Shown here: positions 25,673-38,650 of the stretch, in pieces
Numbering within the stretch: position 1 is the first letter of the stretch
How the letters are laid out: every line of letters begins with the position of its first letter
NCBI GenBank assembly: GCA_903813345.2
Contig: CAIIXF020000003.1
Location: 19,422,931-19,482,930, forward strand
Source of the DNA: Owenia fusiformis
Taxonomy: Eukaryota > Annelida > Polychaeta > Sabellida > Oweniidae
DNA: 60,000 nt
Direction of reading: 5' to 3'
Notes under the pieces: generated by a model
What the model saw: only the letters and a program-made list of their open reading frames with translations
Told to the model about the DNA's origin: nothing
Databases searched by the model: none
Program-made: the position numbers and the translations under genes

Positions 25673-25762
25673 TATTTATAAGCCAATTGGCAATCTCTCC
25701 TATTACAAAGGACATCATTACAAAAAAATTCAATGAAATATATATTTCAACAATACAATTCA

Positions 25763-28700
25763 TTAAGTGGAAGATTCTAGATCTAATACATTATAATTGG
25801 TGGTAACATTCCCATCTTTGATTTCAATGTGCATAGTACCATTAGCTCCCAAATGGTGATTGGTCAGATAGTGGGAACTCACGTTGGTATTTTCAATATT
25901 GTTCTCAGATGATTCAATTGCAAGTTCATTCTGATCAGTATTTTCTTCATTCGAAGTGTCATTAGTATGCGTTTCCATGTGAACATTTGCTTCTTCAATT
26001 GTCTCAAACACAACAGAGCAAACACCACACATGAATTGTTCAGTCACAGTATCACCATTATTATCCTCAATCTGATTATTAAGTATTACTTCCTCTTGAT
26101 CAAGAGCATCTCTCCTTTTATCACCAACTTCCGCAGTTATGATATCACCATCTGTGATTGTTACAACAACATTTTCAGCCACAGTCTCTCCGACAGAGTT
26201 GGTCACATTAGGGTATGAGTTCTGGTTTTCGTCACCAGATGCAACAACTACAGAAGATGAGCTCATCTGAGCAAGCGCTAATAGTGTCTCAGTCTCACAA
26301 GCTACAGCGTCAATGTCAGTGTTCCCACATCCCAGAGATTGGTGCTTTGAAAGCAACTCCCTGTTGTAAAATAATTCGCCGCAGTTATTACACTGAAAAA
26401 GGGGAACCTCCGGTGGATTCATTTGGTGATGATATTCTAGATGTCTCTCAAGATAACGTTTCACTTTAAACTTCTTTTCACAGATGTTACAATTGTAGTC
26501 CAATCCTGAGTGAATCAGAGTATGCACTTTGAGAGCACCCCTAAAACAAAAAAAAAAGAATGTTTGAGACAACACCTCTTTGAATCAGAGTATGCACTTT
26601 GAGAGCACCCCTAAAACAACAAAAAAGAATGTTTGAGACACCTCTGTGATTTTTAATGCTATTTAACAGACAGTATCCTATCCCTACTGAGATACTCTAA
26701 AGAATAACACAAATATTTGACACAATCCCTCTGCCAGTAAATATATCATTAACTGAAGAGGTAATGTTATGTAAGAAAACCCTCTGTAATTTGTTAAAAA
26801 CTTTTTGTTTAAACTTTGCCATGCCAACCTTGTAACTTGGGAATTCCTTGAAATAAAAAGAAAATATTTGAGGAAACCCTCTATGATTTGTTAAACTTTG
26901 CCATGCCATGATTCCAATCATGTAGCTTGAAGGAATCTCTGTCATAAAAACAAGGCACAGGACGTGAACGAGATCACACCATCAAATAGGCAGTCACTAT
27001 GAACCAGGAAAACTGTTTTCAAGAACAAGAAAACAAGATGGCCGCCCAAAAGTTAATTAGCTCTAGTACTTGATATCCTCTATCATTTGAGTAAATTTGA
27101 AGGAAATCCGATGAGCGGTTTTCCTAAAATGGCGATGACAAGATTTTTGAAAAATCTTCAAAATGGCTGCCAGAAAACAAGATGGCCGCCCAAAAGTTAA
27201 TCAGCTCTAGTACTTGATATCCTCGATCATTTGTGTAAATTTGAAGGAAATCCTATGAGCGGTTTTCCTGAAATGGCGATGACAAGATTTTTCGAAAAAC
27301 CTTCTAAATGGCCGCCAGAAAACAAGATGGCCACCCAAAAGTTAATCAGCTCTAGTACTTCATATGCTCTATCATCTCTGCGAATTTTGAGAAAATCTGA
27401 TGAGCAGTTTTCCTTAAACGGCGATGACAAAAAGCGGGACGATCACGATCACGACCAAGATCATGATCACGACCACGACCACGACCAGTATAACGACTAT
27501 ATCCCACCGATGGTGTGATAAAAAAATTAACATGACAAAATGTTACAACCTACAAAATATCATATTTGGGAGCTTACATGACTTTTGACCCAATCTATGC
27601 ATGCAAGTCTCTGTTTTATGTTAATAACTTTGAATGTATATTCTGGACTTAAAGTGGCAGCAAAGAATAGAGAGTGAAAATGACTTAAAGTGGCAGCAAA
27701 GAAAAGAGAGTATAAAATGACAAAATAGCAGCAAAGAATAGAGAGTGTAAAATGACAAAATGGCAGCAAATAGAGTGTAAAATGACAAAATGGCAGCAAA
27801 GAATAGAGTGTAAAATGACAAAATGGCAGCAAAGAATAGAGAATATAAATGACTTAAAGTGGCAGCAAAGAATAGAGTGTGTAAATTACTTAAAGTGGCA
27901 GCAAAGAAAAGAGAGTATAAAATGACAAAAATGGCAGCAAAGAATAGAGTGTGTAAATGACGAAATGGCAGCAAAGAAAAGAGAGTATAAAATGACAAAA
28001 ATGGCAGAAAAGAAAAGAGAGTATAAAATGACTTAAAGTGGCAGCAAAGAATAGAGAGTGTAAAATGACAGCAAAGAGTGGATGGTGTAAAATTACTTAA
28101 TAAAGTGGGAGCAAAGAATAGAGACTGGACAGAGTAAAATGACATGGCATGTGCTGTTGTGAGCAAAAAAATGTAGAAACTATGAAACATTTAGGAAATT
28201 ACTAATAATTTGTCATGAGTCTTTGTTGCCCCTTCAAATAGTATTTTGTAGTAACATAATTATTCACATATATACAGAATGGGATATTTTGAACAAAGAA
28301 ATATCTTTAATATTTCCTATGGAAACATGTTTTATTGAAAGAATAAGTCCAGACCTTGTGTTGGAGGAAAACATGAGCCTTGGAGAAGAGCAGTGGATAT
28401 GCCAAGGAGTATTTTGGATATAATTAAGGGCAAAAACATTTTATCAGTACACAGACATTTTTATTAGCAGCAGGCAACAGGCAATATTCTCTGGTTAGTT
28501 TTACCAAAATAACCTAACGTGTTATTTTGAAGAATTTTGCATCTGTATCTATGTTATGTTAAAACTTTAAATAATTCCATGAATTTTTCCTGTTGACTGT
28601 AATTCTAAAGAAACCCCTGTCATTACAACAAAATCTTCACCTGAGTAAAAAATACAGACATGAACCATTTTGTCACAATTTCACCACAAAATTCTTTGAT

Positions 28701-31700
28701 TCTTGATTTTCTCCTCCATCTTTATTGTTTATTGTTGAATTACCATTATACCATTATATATGGTACATGTTTATTATTATATATTATAGCTTTTTTCGAA
28801 AGAAACATGTAAACCTTCTTATCTAATGCTGAGCCTACTTATTAATGTTAAACGATCATAGTAAATAAATAAAATAAAAAATAAATAAAAAAATATTACC
28901 TGCTATAAAAGCATTTGTCACACAGCTCACACTTGAATGGCCTCACATCAATGTGCTTATTCATATGCTCCATCAGAACTGTATACTTCTGGAATGACTT
29001 TCCACAGTCTTTACATTGATACCTGCGGGTAGCTTTATAGTTAGGAATGTGCATTAGAGCATGCGTTGTCAGTGAACTTTTTCGTGTGAAGCATTTACCG
29101 CACTGTGAGCATTCAAATGGGGCTACGGTTTCAGCATCGAGGTTATGTTTTGTTCGCATATGTTCCTTCATGTTTTTCTTATACATACATTTTCCACATT
29201 CTTGGCATTCTACCATTTTTTGTGTTGGAGGTTTCGTACCGTGAATTTCCCTCTCGTGACGCGCTAGATTGTATAGAGTTGCGAATCGCTTATCGCAAAT
29301 CTTACATGAGAATTCATGTTCCTTTTCACGGGTGATTATATTATGTATAGATTCCATGTGATTGTCCATAGCAAACTTTTTCTGAGATATAAATGGGCAG
29401 GCACTACATGAAAACAAACTCAATTCTGTCTTCTTTTCACAGGCTTTGGCTTCAAAATGGGCTTTCATTCGACATGGTCTATCGAATACTTTTTTACAAA
29501 GTGGGCACATTCGGTCCTTATTACCAAATTTACGAGTGCATACTTCATTCTTCAAATGCACATTCTTTTTAAAATTGTTACAAAAATTACGACCACAATG
29601 TTCACATTGAAATCGAGTTGTTTTAGTTTTGCCTGGTTTAACCTTGGTTCTCGTTTTGGTTTTAACCTTTGTTGTATTTGATACTTTATTTGGTTTCTCT
29701 GGTGGTTCTACTCGAACTATGAATCTCAGTTGGCCGTCTTTGGCCTCAGAACTTATTATTTCAACTCCGTTATTTTCCTCATTATTTTCCACTGTTGTAC
29801 GATTTTCATTTTCAATATGGCATACCGATTCAACTTGTGCATCAGCATCCATAACTTCCTCATCCTCTTCAGCTGCATTGAGTGTATCAAATGAGTATAC
29901 ATAGTCATCATCCTTTTTTGACTTTGCATAACCAGGATCATTTATTTTCTTCTCCTCTTGCATCGTCCAAACTACTTTTGGTTTTCTCCTAAAACTATAC
30001 CTTGAATCTGAGACATCAGAACTCTTTGTGGTAGAATTAGTACCATCTTCCTCAAATTTTACGCAAGGGACCATAGTCTTGATATAATGTTCCGAATTTT
30101 CATCAGGATTAAGATCATCATGTGAGTCACTAACATTATCATGTGTATCTTTAACATTATCAAGTAAATTATTACTATTGGCTGGAGCTGTAACCTGATT
30201 TGGCGATGGAGCTACTTCCTTATTGGCTGATGCAGGATAAATAATGCTCGGTCGGTTAGCAGGATAATCGGAAGGAACATCTTTGCCAGAAAGTTCATGG
30301 ATGATTCTCTCTACCTAAAACAAGAAAAAGAATGTTTTAGAAAAATGTAAAATATATAAGGCTTAGAGTAAATTCTAACAATTAAAGAAACATTCTGTAA
30401 ATACATGTATTTAGTATCAGAAATAAAGGTATGTATTTTAACATTTAAAATACTATAATATGAATTCAAAATGTTGTGTTATATTTACTGATTCACATAC
30501 ATATACAGTACATGTACATTAATTGCCACCAATGTTGAAAAATCTTGGCAATTAGCTGACTGTATTTGATTTAGGTTAATATTGGAAACAAATTGATAAC
30601 AAAATTGATAATGTCCAAGTTATTTTTACCAAGGAGAAGGCAGTCGTCTTAATTATCTTAAAAGCAATTCAGCCTCTGCCAGATCCATTATTAAGTCAGG
30701 GGCGTAGCCAGTTTTCAGTCAAAGGGGTGAGATAGCTAAAAAAATTTGGTTTGGAGTCAGGGGGGGATAAGAAAGCCAAAAAAAATTGTTTTGAATTTCA
30801 CAAAAAATGATGCAACTTCCTTCAAAATTGAGCTAAATGCTTCAAATAAAAAGTATTTTAATCTAATGGTTGTATTTTTATTGGTTATAGGGGGGTGCAC
30901 TCACACCCCCCTGGCTACGCCCATGTAAGTAGTAGGACATTTCGCGATTGTACACAAGTAGAGAAATAATTTATCTGACTGTAGCGATCACATTTTCTTT
31001 GTTGTAACTTTAGTGTACAATTGTGCACACTTAGAGTACATGCTATAAAGTCATTACTCTGGAAATGCCATGAAATATAACCATTCACTTTTGATACAAA
31101 CCTTTTTAATATCTCTTGTAGACTGTGTCAATGGCAGTAAATATCTATTTAATGCTGTCATATCTTCCCATGAGGCCTTTACAACACACCACTGGTCTTT
31201 AGCTAGAGAGCAAGTGACCTTGAACTTGCGTTGGAGAATATCACATATAATATGGTTGTCCTGGGGTATATATGATAGCAACTCTGGAGATAAAACTGTG
31301 GTCACAGTTTGGAAGATCTGAAAACATAATATTTCACAGTTAACCTCTTTAACAAAATATGTTTATATTACTAACAGAGGTGTTCTTAAAAGAACACATT
31401 TTTCACGTATATCAATATCTTAATTTTTTCAATAGTTTAGGATGTGTGTGATCCCCAAACTTGCCTTTCAGAAAAAACAAATTAAAAAAAAGCACTTGAA
31501 ATTAAAAATAACTTCCTCATGTAAAAATCTTGATTTCAAGATTTTAGACCACATTTAAGCCAAACAAGTGTCTGTTTGTTCAAACTTACTTCAGGGCCTT
31601 TAAAACCATCCATAATTTTTGCATGCTCTAAAACTCAAAATTAATTGTTATTTACACCTCACCTTTTCAGGTCTACCTTGAGCCAGAGCTTCAAGCTTAT

Positions 31701-33287
31701 GCTCATCAAGGTGTTTCACCTCCAGTCCTTTGATGAACATCTTATTACAGTGAGGGCAGTGATAATGACCTAAACCAAGTTCTGACCTCTTTTTGCTATA
31801 GCAGTACTTCATACACAACATATAGCACAGTCCTGTAAAGAAATGTAAATTTTTATTTGACATTTATGGAATGATTGATGCAAGTCTAGTTCAGAAAGAA
31901 CAAGGCATTACCATGCAAAATGTCACCACCTGCTATTTGTTACAGATGCTGAATGCTGTTAATGACGCCAGACACCAACCGTTGAACACTACACCAGCCA
32001 TAAAATAGTTGGAGACTCAGGGGTTTCATTAGCAGCCATCATGATAATCCATGACATCTCATTTCTTCTCAGCCCTGAGAACAGGTGAAACAGAAAGATG
32101 CTATGAGTATCAGAATGTTAGCAGCAGGCAACAGGCGATTTTCACCAGTTGTTTTCACAAATTTCCCTGTTGTTTTTAGGGACTTTAAAATTTAGCCTGT
32201 TGTGTCAAATTCTAGTGAAACCCCTGAGACTATAACAAAATGTCACTACCTGGTAGTGACATAACAATGTGTCAAAATTGGTGATTTCTCAAAAACCCAA
32301 ACACTATGGAAATAGCAGTGACAAATGAAATAGTTACTATAAAGTATGGATAGACAAAAAATGATGGTGATGGATTGGTGGACTGATGGACGAATGGACC
32401 AACTGACTGTAATATCTAGTCAATCCTATAGGTTCACTAATTGAGCAAAAGAGAGGGATTTACAGGGGCTGACACAGGACTACTGCTTACCTTCGTATTC
32501 TATAACTTGTGGCCAATGTACATCGAGGACATGTTGTTTTACACTGTCAATGTCTGTATGATAGGTGTCCTCCTTTGCTGGGCAGAGTGGACAATGGATA
32601 TGAGATTCCTTGCTAGCCAAACATCCAGACTTCTTGCATTTATCATACACAATATCATCCACAGACTTCACTATGGAACAATGCATCTGGAATAATCAAA
32701 ATATTTTTCTTTTTATTGATCTTTAAGTCTTTACAATAAATTCATACTGGAAGAATGTTTTCATGAATCTTCTTGTTCCTGATTGGATGCTGAATAAAGG
32801 TTCATATCAGATTCATTTTAAAGTATTTAACTGTTTCAGAAACAAGTCAACTTCTTTACTTCAGAGAATATTTTTAATTTGTTGAGACTTTCGACTAATA
32901 TCCCTTAGTCTTTTTCAAAATATAACAGCATGTATACATTTATGTGACGTATTAACCAGAGAGATGAACTTACATAGAACTATTTAACTGTTATTGTTTG
33001 AAATACTCACTTTTGACTGGTCCAAAAACTAAGGTGAGTGCCCATGTTTTTACAAAAGTAAATATGGTCTCGCTTTATAGTTTCTCTATAGTATCTCTAT
33101 AGCACTGCATACCCAGTTACCCACTAACTGGGCTATAGATAATAGATATTAATCAATTTACCTTATTAGTTACAACTTTTTCTGTTGAATGTTGTGTGTT
33201 TGACAATGCAGGAGTGTTGCTGGTCTCATGTGGTTTTGATCCTAGATCCGCTACTGCTGGAACCGCAGAGTCAACATTGGTGTCCAT
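25763..33287 (-). CDS. C2H2 zinc-finger protein, 966 aa, six coding exons
   Basis: Minus-strand exons 33287-33162, 32686-32491, 31832-31663, 31317-31102, 30314-28900 and 26540-25763 sum to 2901 nt with matching phases. The product is probably a nuclear DNA-binding protein. Residues 1-236 hold two atypical Cys/His clusters (HCPLCPAKEDTYH, and HCPHCNKMF...H). Residues about 237-468 are low-complexity, with an acidic patch and a Lys/Thr-rich stretch. About ten C2H2 fingers follow from about 469 to 775 (for example FSCKICDKRFATLYNLARHE, FECSQCGKCF, YQCKDCGKSF), and one finger is split across the last intron at FYSR/GALKVH. An isolated finger, FMCGVCSVVF, lies near 877. There is no KRAB, BTB or SCAN domain, so I cannot name an orthologue. 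The ATG follows directly on a splice acceptor (TTGCAG), so a non-coding exon lies upstream. Introns carry several repeats. Confidence 0.88.
26511..26642. repeat. 70-bp tandem duplication covering the last exon's splice acceptor
   Basis: TGAATCAGAGTATGCACTTT begins at 26511 and again at 26581. The copies run about 62-70 bp and include the first 30 nt of the final zinc-finger exon, the acceptor and its polypyrimidine tract. The inner acceptor keeps the frame. Use of the outer one would read into a stop codon within the retained 70 bp. Confidence 0.9.
26950..27515. repeat. Tandem repeat of about 148 bp, three copies, with a GATCAC/GACCAC tail
   Basis: Units contain AACAAGATGGCCGCCCAAAA, GTTAATCAGCTCTAGTACTT and GAGCGGTTTTCCTAAAATGG, starting near 27030, 27178 and 27325. 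After the third copy comes a short run of CACGAC/GATCAC triplet-like repeats (27440-27490). Probably part of a dispersed element; in an intron of the zinc-finger gene. Confidence 0.7.
27640..28150. repeat. Minisatellite, unit about 35-45 bp
   Basis: Degenerate tandem units share TGGCAGCAAAGAATAGAGAG and GTAAAATGAC, with variable insertions such as CTTAAAG. Length variation between units is high. The long antisense open frame here is a by-product of the repeat. Confidence 0.85.
30699..30922. mobile_element. GGGCGTAGCCAG MITE (224 bp)
   Basis: The ends GGGGCGTAGCCAG and CTGGCTACGCCC pair. The left inner part is G-rich and the right inner part reads GGGGGGTGCACTCACACCCC. Same family as 24360-24540 and 41985-42160. 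Located in a zinc-finger gene intron. Confidence 0.75.
31901..32262 (+). mobile_element. ATGTCACCACC-family element with a nested palindrome
   Basis: It starts CAAGGCATTACCATGCAAAA then TGTCACCACC and ends TGTCACTACCTGGTAGTGAC. Inside, GACTCAGGGGTTTCA (about 32020) and TGAAACCCCTGAGACT (about 32217) form the ends of a second inserted palindrome that carries GCAGGCAACAGGCG, also seen at 28470. Located in a zinc-finger gene intron. Confidence 0.65.
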
Positions 33288-35459
33288 CTGCAAGACACAT
33301 AAACATTTTTATTGGTAAATTTGAAACATAGGAACAATTCCTGAAATATTAACAGGACAGTTTTTAAAATAAATGTTAAAATTATACTTTTCTTTACACT
33401 GGTTAACAGTGGTCCAGATGGAATCACTTCTAGCCAATAAATAGTCTAGAGAATCGAGTAAGTTACTGTTACTGATAGTCTCCAGGGTACGTCTGAAACC
33501 TCTCATAATAAAAGGTGGAGTGACCTTTCAGATCAGCTCTTAGCAGTACTAGCAGATATTGTATGCTCGAATTGTACCTGTACACTGCAGTCATATCAAC
33601 ATTTGACTCGTTTACACCACGCATGGAATCATCATTTTGACTTTTGAAAGAAGGGGGAGGGGACCTAACTAAATAACGTTTTTGACGGACATTGAAATAT
33701 TGATCCAGCCCCTAAGCCGGATTGAGTTTAACTCGTTGAACTAGATGAACATATGAGCTAGCATTGGGTGTGAAGACCAATGAAGGTATTACATCAATAA
33801 TAAAAAGACATCAGGTGGTATAGTTCAACGTCGTTAAACTCAATGACGGCGTTCTTTATTTTTAGGAATTTTCTTGGCCATTGGCTATTATAATACATGT
33901 CAGATAAGAAACAAGGCCTGGGCTAGGTCTAATGTTGTTGGACTACGGGTGGTAAAGTCACAGTACAGTGGCGATAGAATATGGTAAGCAATAACTATTA
34001 ACTATCCTTTTTAGGACAACTGGATAAAGATTTTGCTCAGATTAAAAGTAACTGTCTTGGTCTTTCTGATGGTTTGAAATCTTCTGAGAAAGATTACTTA
34101 TCTATTTGACATGTGTCATATCAAAGGAAACCTTGGGGGTTTGTGTAAAAAACTGGGTGGCCAGGTAACCGAGCACCTAATGTTCTTAGCAGGGTTCAGA
34201 TTTTTACCTCAACTGAGCTGCATATGGCTGAGGCCCAAGAATATGTTTTAAAATGTTTAGAAAGTTCTCTAAGCTTAGTATACATGTACTGAGTTGGTAA
34301 TGCGTAAGCTTAGTGTAGCATATGTACGAGCCTGTATACTCAGATTTGCACATCATTAGTATTACAAATGCGTAAGACTGATAGAGCAGCCCAGTCTCAG
34401 CGTGTGGTTCGTCAATATACTACGAATGGGATTTCGTCAGTATAGTACGAATGGATTTCTATCATATAGATGTCACTGGAGGTATTTAGTATGGTTTCGT
34501 TTCCACGCATTAGCAAGAATAATCTTACATCTTACCCGGCGTAGTATCAGGTTACGATTCCATTTCTATGATGTGCATGTCGACTTTTCTGCCGAGAATA
34601 TCATAACTGTTGTTTTTACACAAAGAGGTAAGTTGCATAGTTATACATAAATATTCAATGAATAGCTAGCAGGCCCGTTGTCAGGATTTACCAAGGGTCG
34701 TTTACAATTTGAAAAATTCAAGTGGTTCAAATTCACTTTTGACAAAAACAGAAAGACAGAAATCCCATTGGTAGTATAGTGACGAATCACGTGATGATAC
34801 CAGGCTGGATAGAGATATAATCAACGTAATGAAAGCCCATGACGTAACACAAGAAACGTTATTTCAGTACATGTTATAGCGGAATTGTTTGAAAGGTTGA
34901 AAAGTTACGTACCCCATGTTAGTCTAAGGTACCCCATAACCCGGCCACACATTCTTTCACATGGGCTCATGGTTTACACAAACCCAAACCCTGGCCTTTG
35001 ATGTTGTCACACTAAATACACAGAAGTGTATGTTTATATTGAGTGTCAGGACGGCAAAAGAATTCAATAGAAGATCAAAGAGGACTTGAAATAACTTTTT
35101 GTGATTCAAACATTACAATGATCAGATGTTCAGACTTTTTCGAATACCACAAAGTACGATCTCCAAGCTCATGCGTTATTATTTTCAAATTTTATTGAAA
35201 AATCTATTAGGTGTCAAAGAATGTTTTTTGATTTACTTCAATCGTAAAAAAACTAATGTAGCATTGCTTCTACGTTTAGTCACTTACCTTTATCACCAAT
35301 ATTTGCCGAACTATCCCTGATTATACTACATTTCTATGCAAAAGAAGGTAATATTTTAGCATATTTTAGGAAGCCAAAATGTTGTGTATCGGAGTGAATA
35401 CAAGCTGACATATGATTGGCTTTTCAATTATACACAAGCGCCACCTGTAAATAAAAGCA
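33288..35459. other. Upstream region of the zinc-finger gene
   Basis: This should contain the zinc-finger promoter and a non-coding first exon; I cannot place either. A GTAGCCAGG-like fragment may lie at 34675-34760. An 82-codon frame at 34402-34650 has no recognisable motif. Otherwise nothing is seen. Confidence 0.35.
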
Positions 35460-35589
35460 CATGCCTTGGAAGAAGCGTTTTGTAAGCTCATGCGACCTCA
35501 TTAGGTCCAATATGGCCGCTAATTACACAAATTCCCTATGGAAAAATGTTCATGCCAATGTTGCACGACATATGTAAAATTCTTCTCTA

Positions 35590-38500
35590 AGTTCAGAATA
35601 GAGTAGTATGAGTAGTACGTGAAGTGTGCTCCTAGCCTGAGTATGCTCCTAGCCTGACCCCACCCCAGCGTAGTAGCGTAGTATACGTAGTATGTGTAGT
35701 GTGCTCCTAGCCTGACCCCTACCCCAGCGTAGTAGCGTAGTATACGTAGTAAGTGAAGTAAGTGTAGGATGCTCCTAGCCTGACCCCTACCCCAGCGTAG
35801 TAGCGTAGTATACGTAGTAAGTGTAGTAAGTGTAGCATGCTCCAAGCCTGACCCTACCCCAGCGTAGTAGCGTAGTATACGTAGTAAGTGTAGTAAGTGT
35901 AGCATGCTCCTAGCCTGACCCCTACCCCAGCGTAGTAGCGTAGTATACGTAGTAAGTGTAGTAAGTGTAGTGTGCTCCTAGCCTGACCCCTACCCCAGCG
36001 TAGTAGCGTAGTATACGTAGTAAGTGTAGTAAGTGTAGGATGCTCCTAGCCTGACCCCTACCCCAGCGTAGTAGCGTAGTATACGTAGTAAGTGTAGTAA
36101 GTGTAGCATGCTCCTAGCCTGACCCTACCCCAGCGTAGTAGCGTAGTATACGTAGTAAGTGTAGTAAGTGTAGCATGCTCCTAGCCTGACCCCTACCCCA
36201 GCGTAGTAGCGTAGTATACGTAGTAAGTGTAGTAAGTGTAGTGAGCTCCTAGCCTGACCCCTACCCCAGCGTAGTAGCGTAGTATACGTAGTAAGTGTAG
36301 TAAGTGTAGGATGCTCCTAGCCTGACCCCTACCCCAGCGTAGTAGCGTAGTATACGTAGTAAGTGTAGTAAGTGTAGTATGCTGCTCCTAGCCTGACCCC
36401 AACCCAGCTTAGTAGCGTAGTATACGTAGTAAGTGTAGTAAGTGTAGTATGCTGCTCCTAGCCTGACCCCACCCCAGCGTAGTAACGTAGTTTACGTAGT
36501 AAGTGTAGTAAGTGTAGCATGCTCCAAGCCTGACCCTACCCCAGCGTAGTAGCGTAGTATACGTAGTAAGTGTAGTATGTGTAGTATGCTCCTAGCCTGA
36601 CCCTACCCCAGCGTAGTAGCGTAGTATACGTAGTAAGTGTAGTATGCTCCTAGCCTGACCCTACCCCAGCGTAGTAGCGTAGTATACGTAGTAAGTGTAG
36701 TATGCTCCTAGCCTGACCCCACCCCAGCGTAGTAACGTAGTTTACGTAGTAAGTGTAGTAAGTGTAGCATGCTCCTAGCCTGACCCTACCCCAGCGTAGT
36801 AGCGTAGTATACGTAGTAAGTGTAGTGAGTGTAGTATGCTCCTAGCCTGACCCCACCCCAGCGTAGTAGCGTAGTATAAGTAGTAAGTGTAGTAAGTGTA
36901 GTATGCTCCTAGCCTGACCCCACCCCAGCGTAGTAGCGTAGTATACGTAGTAAGTGTAGTAAGTGTAGGATGCTCCTAGCCTGACCCTACCCCAGCGTAG
37001 TAGCGTAGTATACGTAGTAAGTGTAGTATGTGTAGTATGCTCCTAGCCTGACCCTACCCCAGCGTAGTAGCGTAGTATACGTAGTAAGTGTAGTAAGTGT
37101 AGTATGCTCCTAGCCTGACCCCACCCCAGTGTAGTAGCGTAGTATACGTAGTAAGTGTAGTATATGTAGTATGCTCCTACCCTGACCCTACCCCAGCGTA
37201 GTAGCGTAGTATACGTAGTAAGTGTAGTAAGTGTAGGATGCTCCTAGCCTGACCCTACCCCAGCGTAGTAGCGTAGTATACGTAGTAAGTGTAGTATGTG
37301 TAGTATGCTCCTAGCCTGACCCTACCCCAGCGTAGTAGCGTAGTATACGTAGTAAGTGTAGTAAGTGTAGTATGCTCCTAGCCTGACCCCACCCCAGCGT
37401 AGTAACGTAGTTTACGTAGTAAGTGTAGTAAGTGTAGCATGCTCCTAGCCTGACCCTACCCCAGCGTAGTAGCGTAGTATACGTAGTAAGTGTAGTGAGT
37501 GTAGTATGCTCCTAGCCTGACCCCACCCCAGCGTAGTAGCGTAGTATAAGTAGTAAGTGTAGTAAGTGTAGTATGCTCCTAGCCTGACCCCACCCCAGCG
37601 TAGTAGCGTAGTATACGTAGTAAGTGTAGTATGTGTAGTATGCTCCTAGCCTGACCCTACCCCAGCGTAGTAGCGTAGTATACGTAGTAAGTGTAGTAAG
37701 TGTAGTATGCTCCTAGCCTGACCCCACCCCAGTGTAGTAGCGTAGTATACGTAGTAAGTGTAGTATGTGTAGTATGCTCCTACCCTGACCCTACCCCAGC
37801 GTAGTAGCGTAGTATAAGTAGTAAGTGTAGTAAGTGTAGGATGCTCCTAGCCTGACCCCTACCCCAGCGTAGTAGCGTAGTATACGTAGTAAGTGTAGTA
37901 AGTGTAGTATGCTGCTCCTAGCCTGACCCCACCCCAGCGTAGTAACGTAGTTTACGTAGTAAGTGTAGTAAGTGTAGCATGCTCCAAGCCTGACCCTACC
38001 CCAGCGTAGTAGCGTAGTATACGTAGTAAGTGTAGTATGTGTAGTATGCTCCTAGCCTGACCCTACCCCAGCGTAGTAGCGTAGTATACGTAGTAAGTGT
38101 AGTATGCTCCTAGCCTGACCCTACCCCAGCGTAGTAGCGTAGTATACGTAGTAAGTGTAGTATGCTCCTAGCCTGACCCCACCCCAGCGTAGTAACGTAG
38201 TTTACGTAGTAAGTGTAGTAAGTGTAGCATGCTCCTAGCCTGACCCTACCGCAGCGTAGTAGCGTAGTATACGTAGTAAGTGTAGTGAGTGTAGTATGCT
38301 CCTAGCCTGACCCTACCCCAGCGTAGTAGCGTAGTATAAGTAGTAAGTGTAGTAAGTGTAGTATGCTCCTAGCCTGACCCCACCCCAGCGTAGTAGCGTA
38401 GTATACGTAGTAAGTGTAGTAAGTGTAGGATGCTCCTAGCCTGACCCTACCCCAGCGTAGTAGCGTAGTATACGTAGTAAGTGTAGTATGTGTAGTATGC

Positions 38501-38645
38501 TCCTAGCCTGACCCTACCCCAGCGTAGTAGCGTAGTATACGTAGTAAGTGTAGTAAGTGTAGTATGCTCCTAGCCTGACCCCACCCCAGTGTAGTAGCGT
38601 AGTATACGTAGTAAGTGTAGTATGTGTAGTATGCTCCTACCCTGA
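35590..38645 (+). repeat. Left minisatellite arm, unit 57-70 bp, about 47 copies
   Basis: The full unit is about 69 bp and joins CCAGCGTAGTAGCGTAGTAT, ACGTAGTAAGTGTAGTAAGT and GCTCCTAGCCTGACCC. Shorter units lack one GTAGTAAGT 9-mer. Marker variants (GTATAAGTAG, GTAACGTAGTTTACG, CTACCCTGACC) recur in blocks several hundred bases long, so the array is a higher-order repeat. Confidence 0.95.
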
Positions 38646-38650
38646 CACAG

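Larger units (their letters stand above)
20791..25762. other. Intergenic repeat field
   Basis: Between the RS-domain ORF and the zinc-finger gene I find no coding gene. It holds, in order: a dispersed repeat (21440-21760), a satellite-filled element (21936-23388), a foldback MITE (23521-23755), another MITE (24029-24256), a GTAGCCAGG-family fragment (24360-24540), a TCAACCCC inverted element (24812-25440) and a CAGTAAAACCTGT element (25498-25672). The remaining short gaps are AT-rich with nothing seen. Confidence 0.55.

Noticed and set aside
27621-28190. 189-codon minus-strand frame with SLFFAATLS repeats
   Set aside because: Translation of the tandem repeat at 27640-28150 inside a zinc-finger gene intron; no domain and no start context.
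34402-34650. 82-codon frame upstream of the zinc-finger gene
   Set aside because: No motif, aromatic/Arg-rich chance-like composition and no splice or promoter support.
35519-35905. 128-codon minus-strand frame with repeated LLHLLRILRYYAGVG peptides
   Set aside because: It is simply the minisatellite unit read in frame; stops appear as soon as unit length changes. The same holds for 38503-38748.
35590-38645. Regular repeat array considered as a CRISPR array
   Set aside because: There are no unique spacers; the whole 57-70 bp unit repeats, and the setting is a eukaryotic genome.
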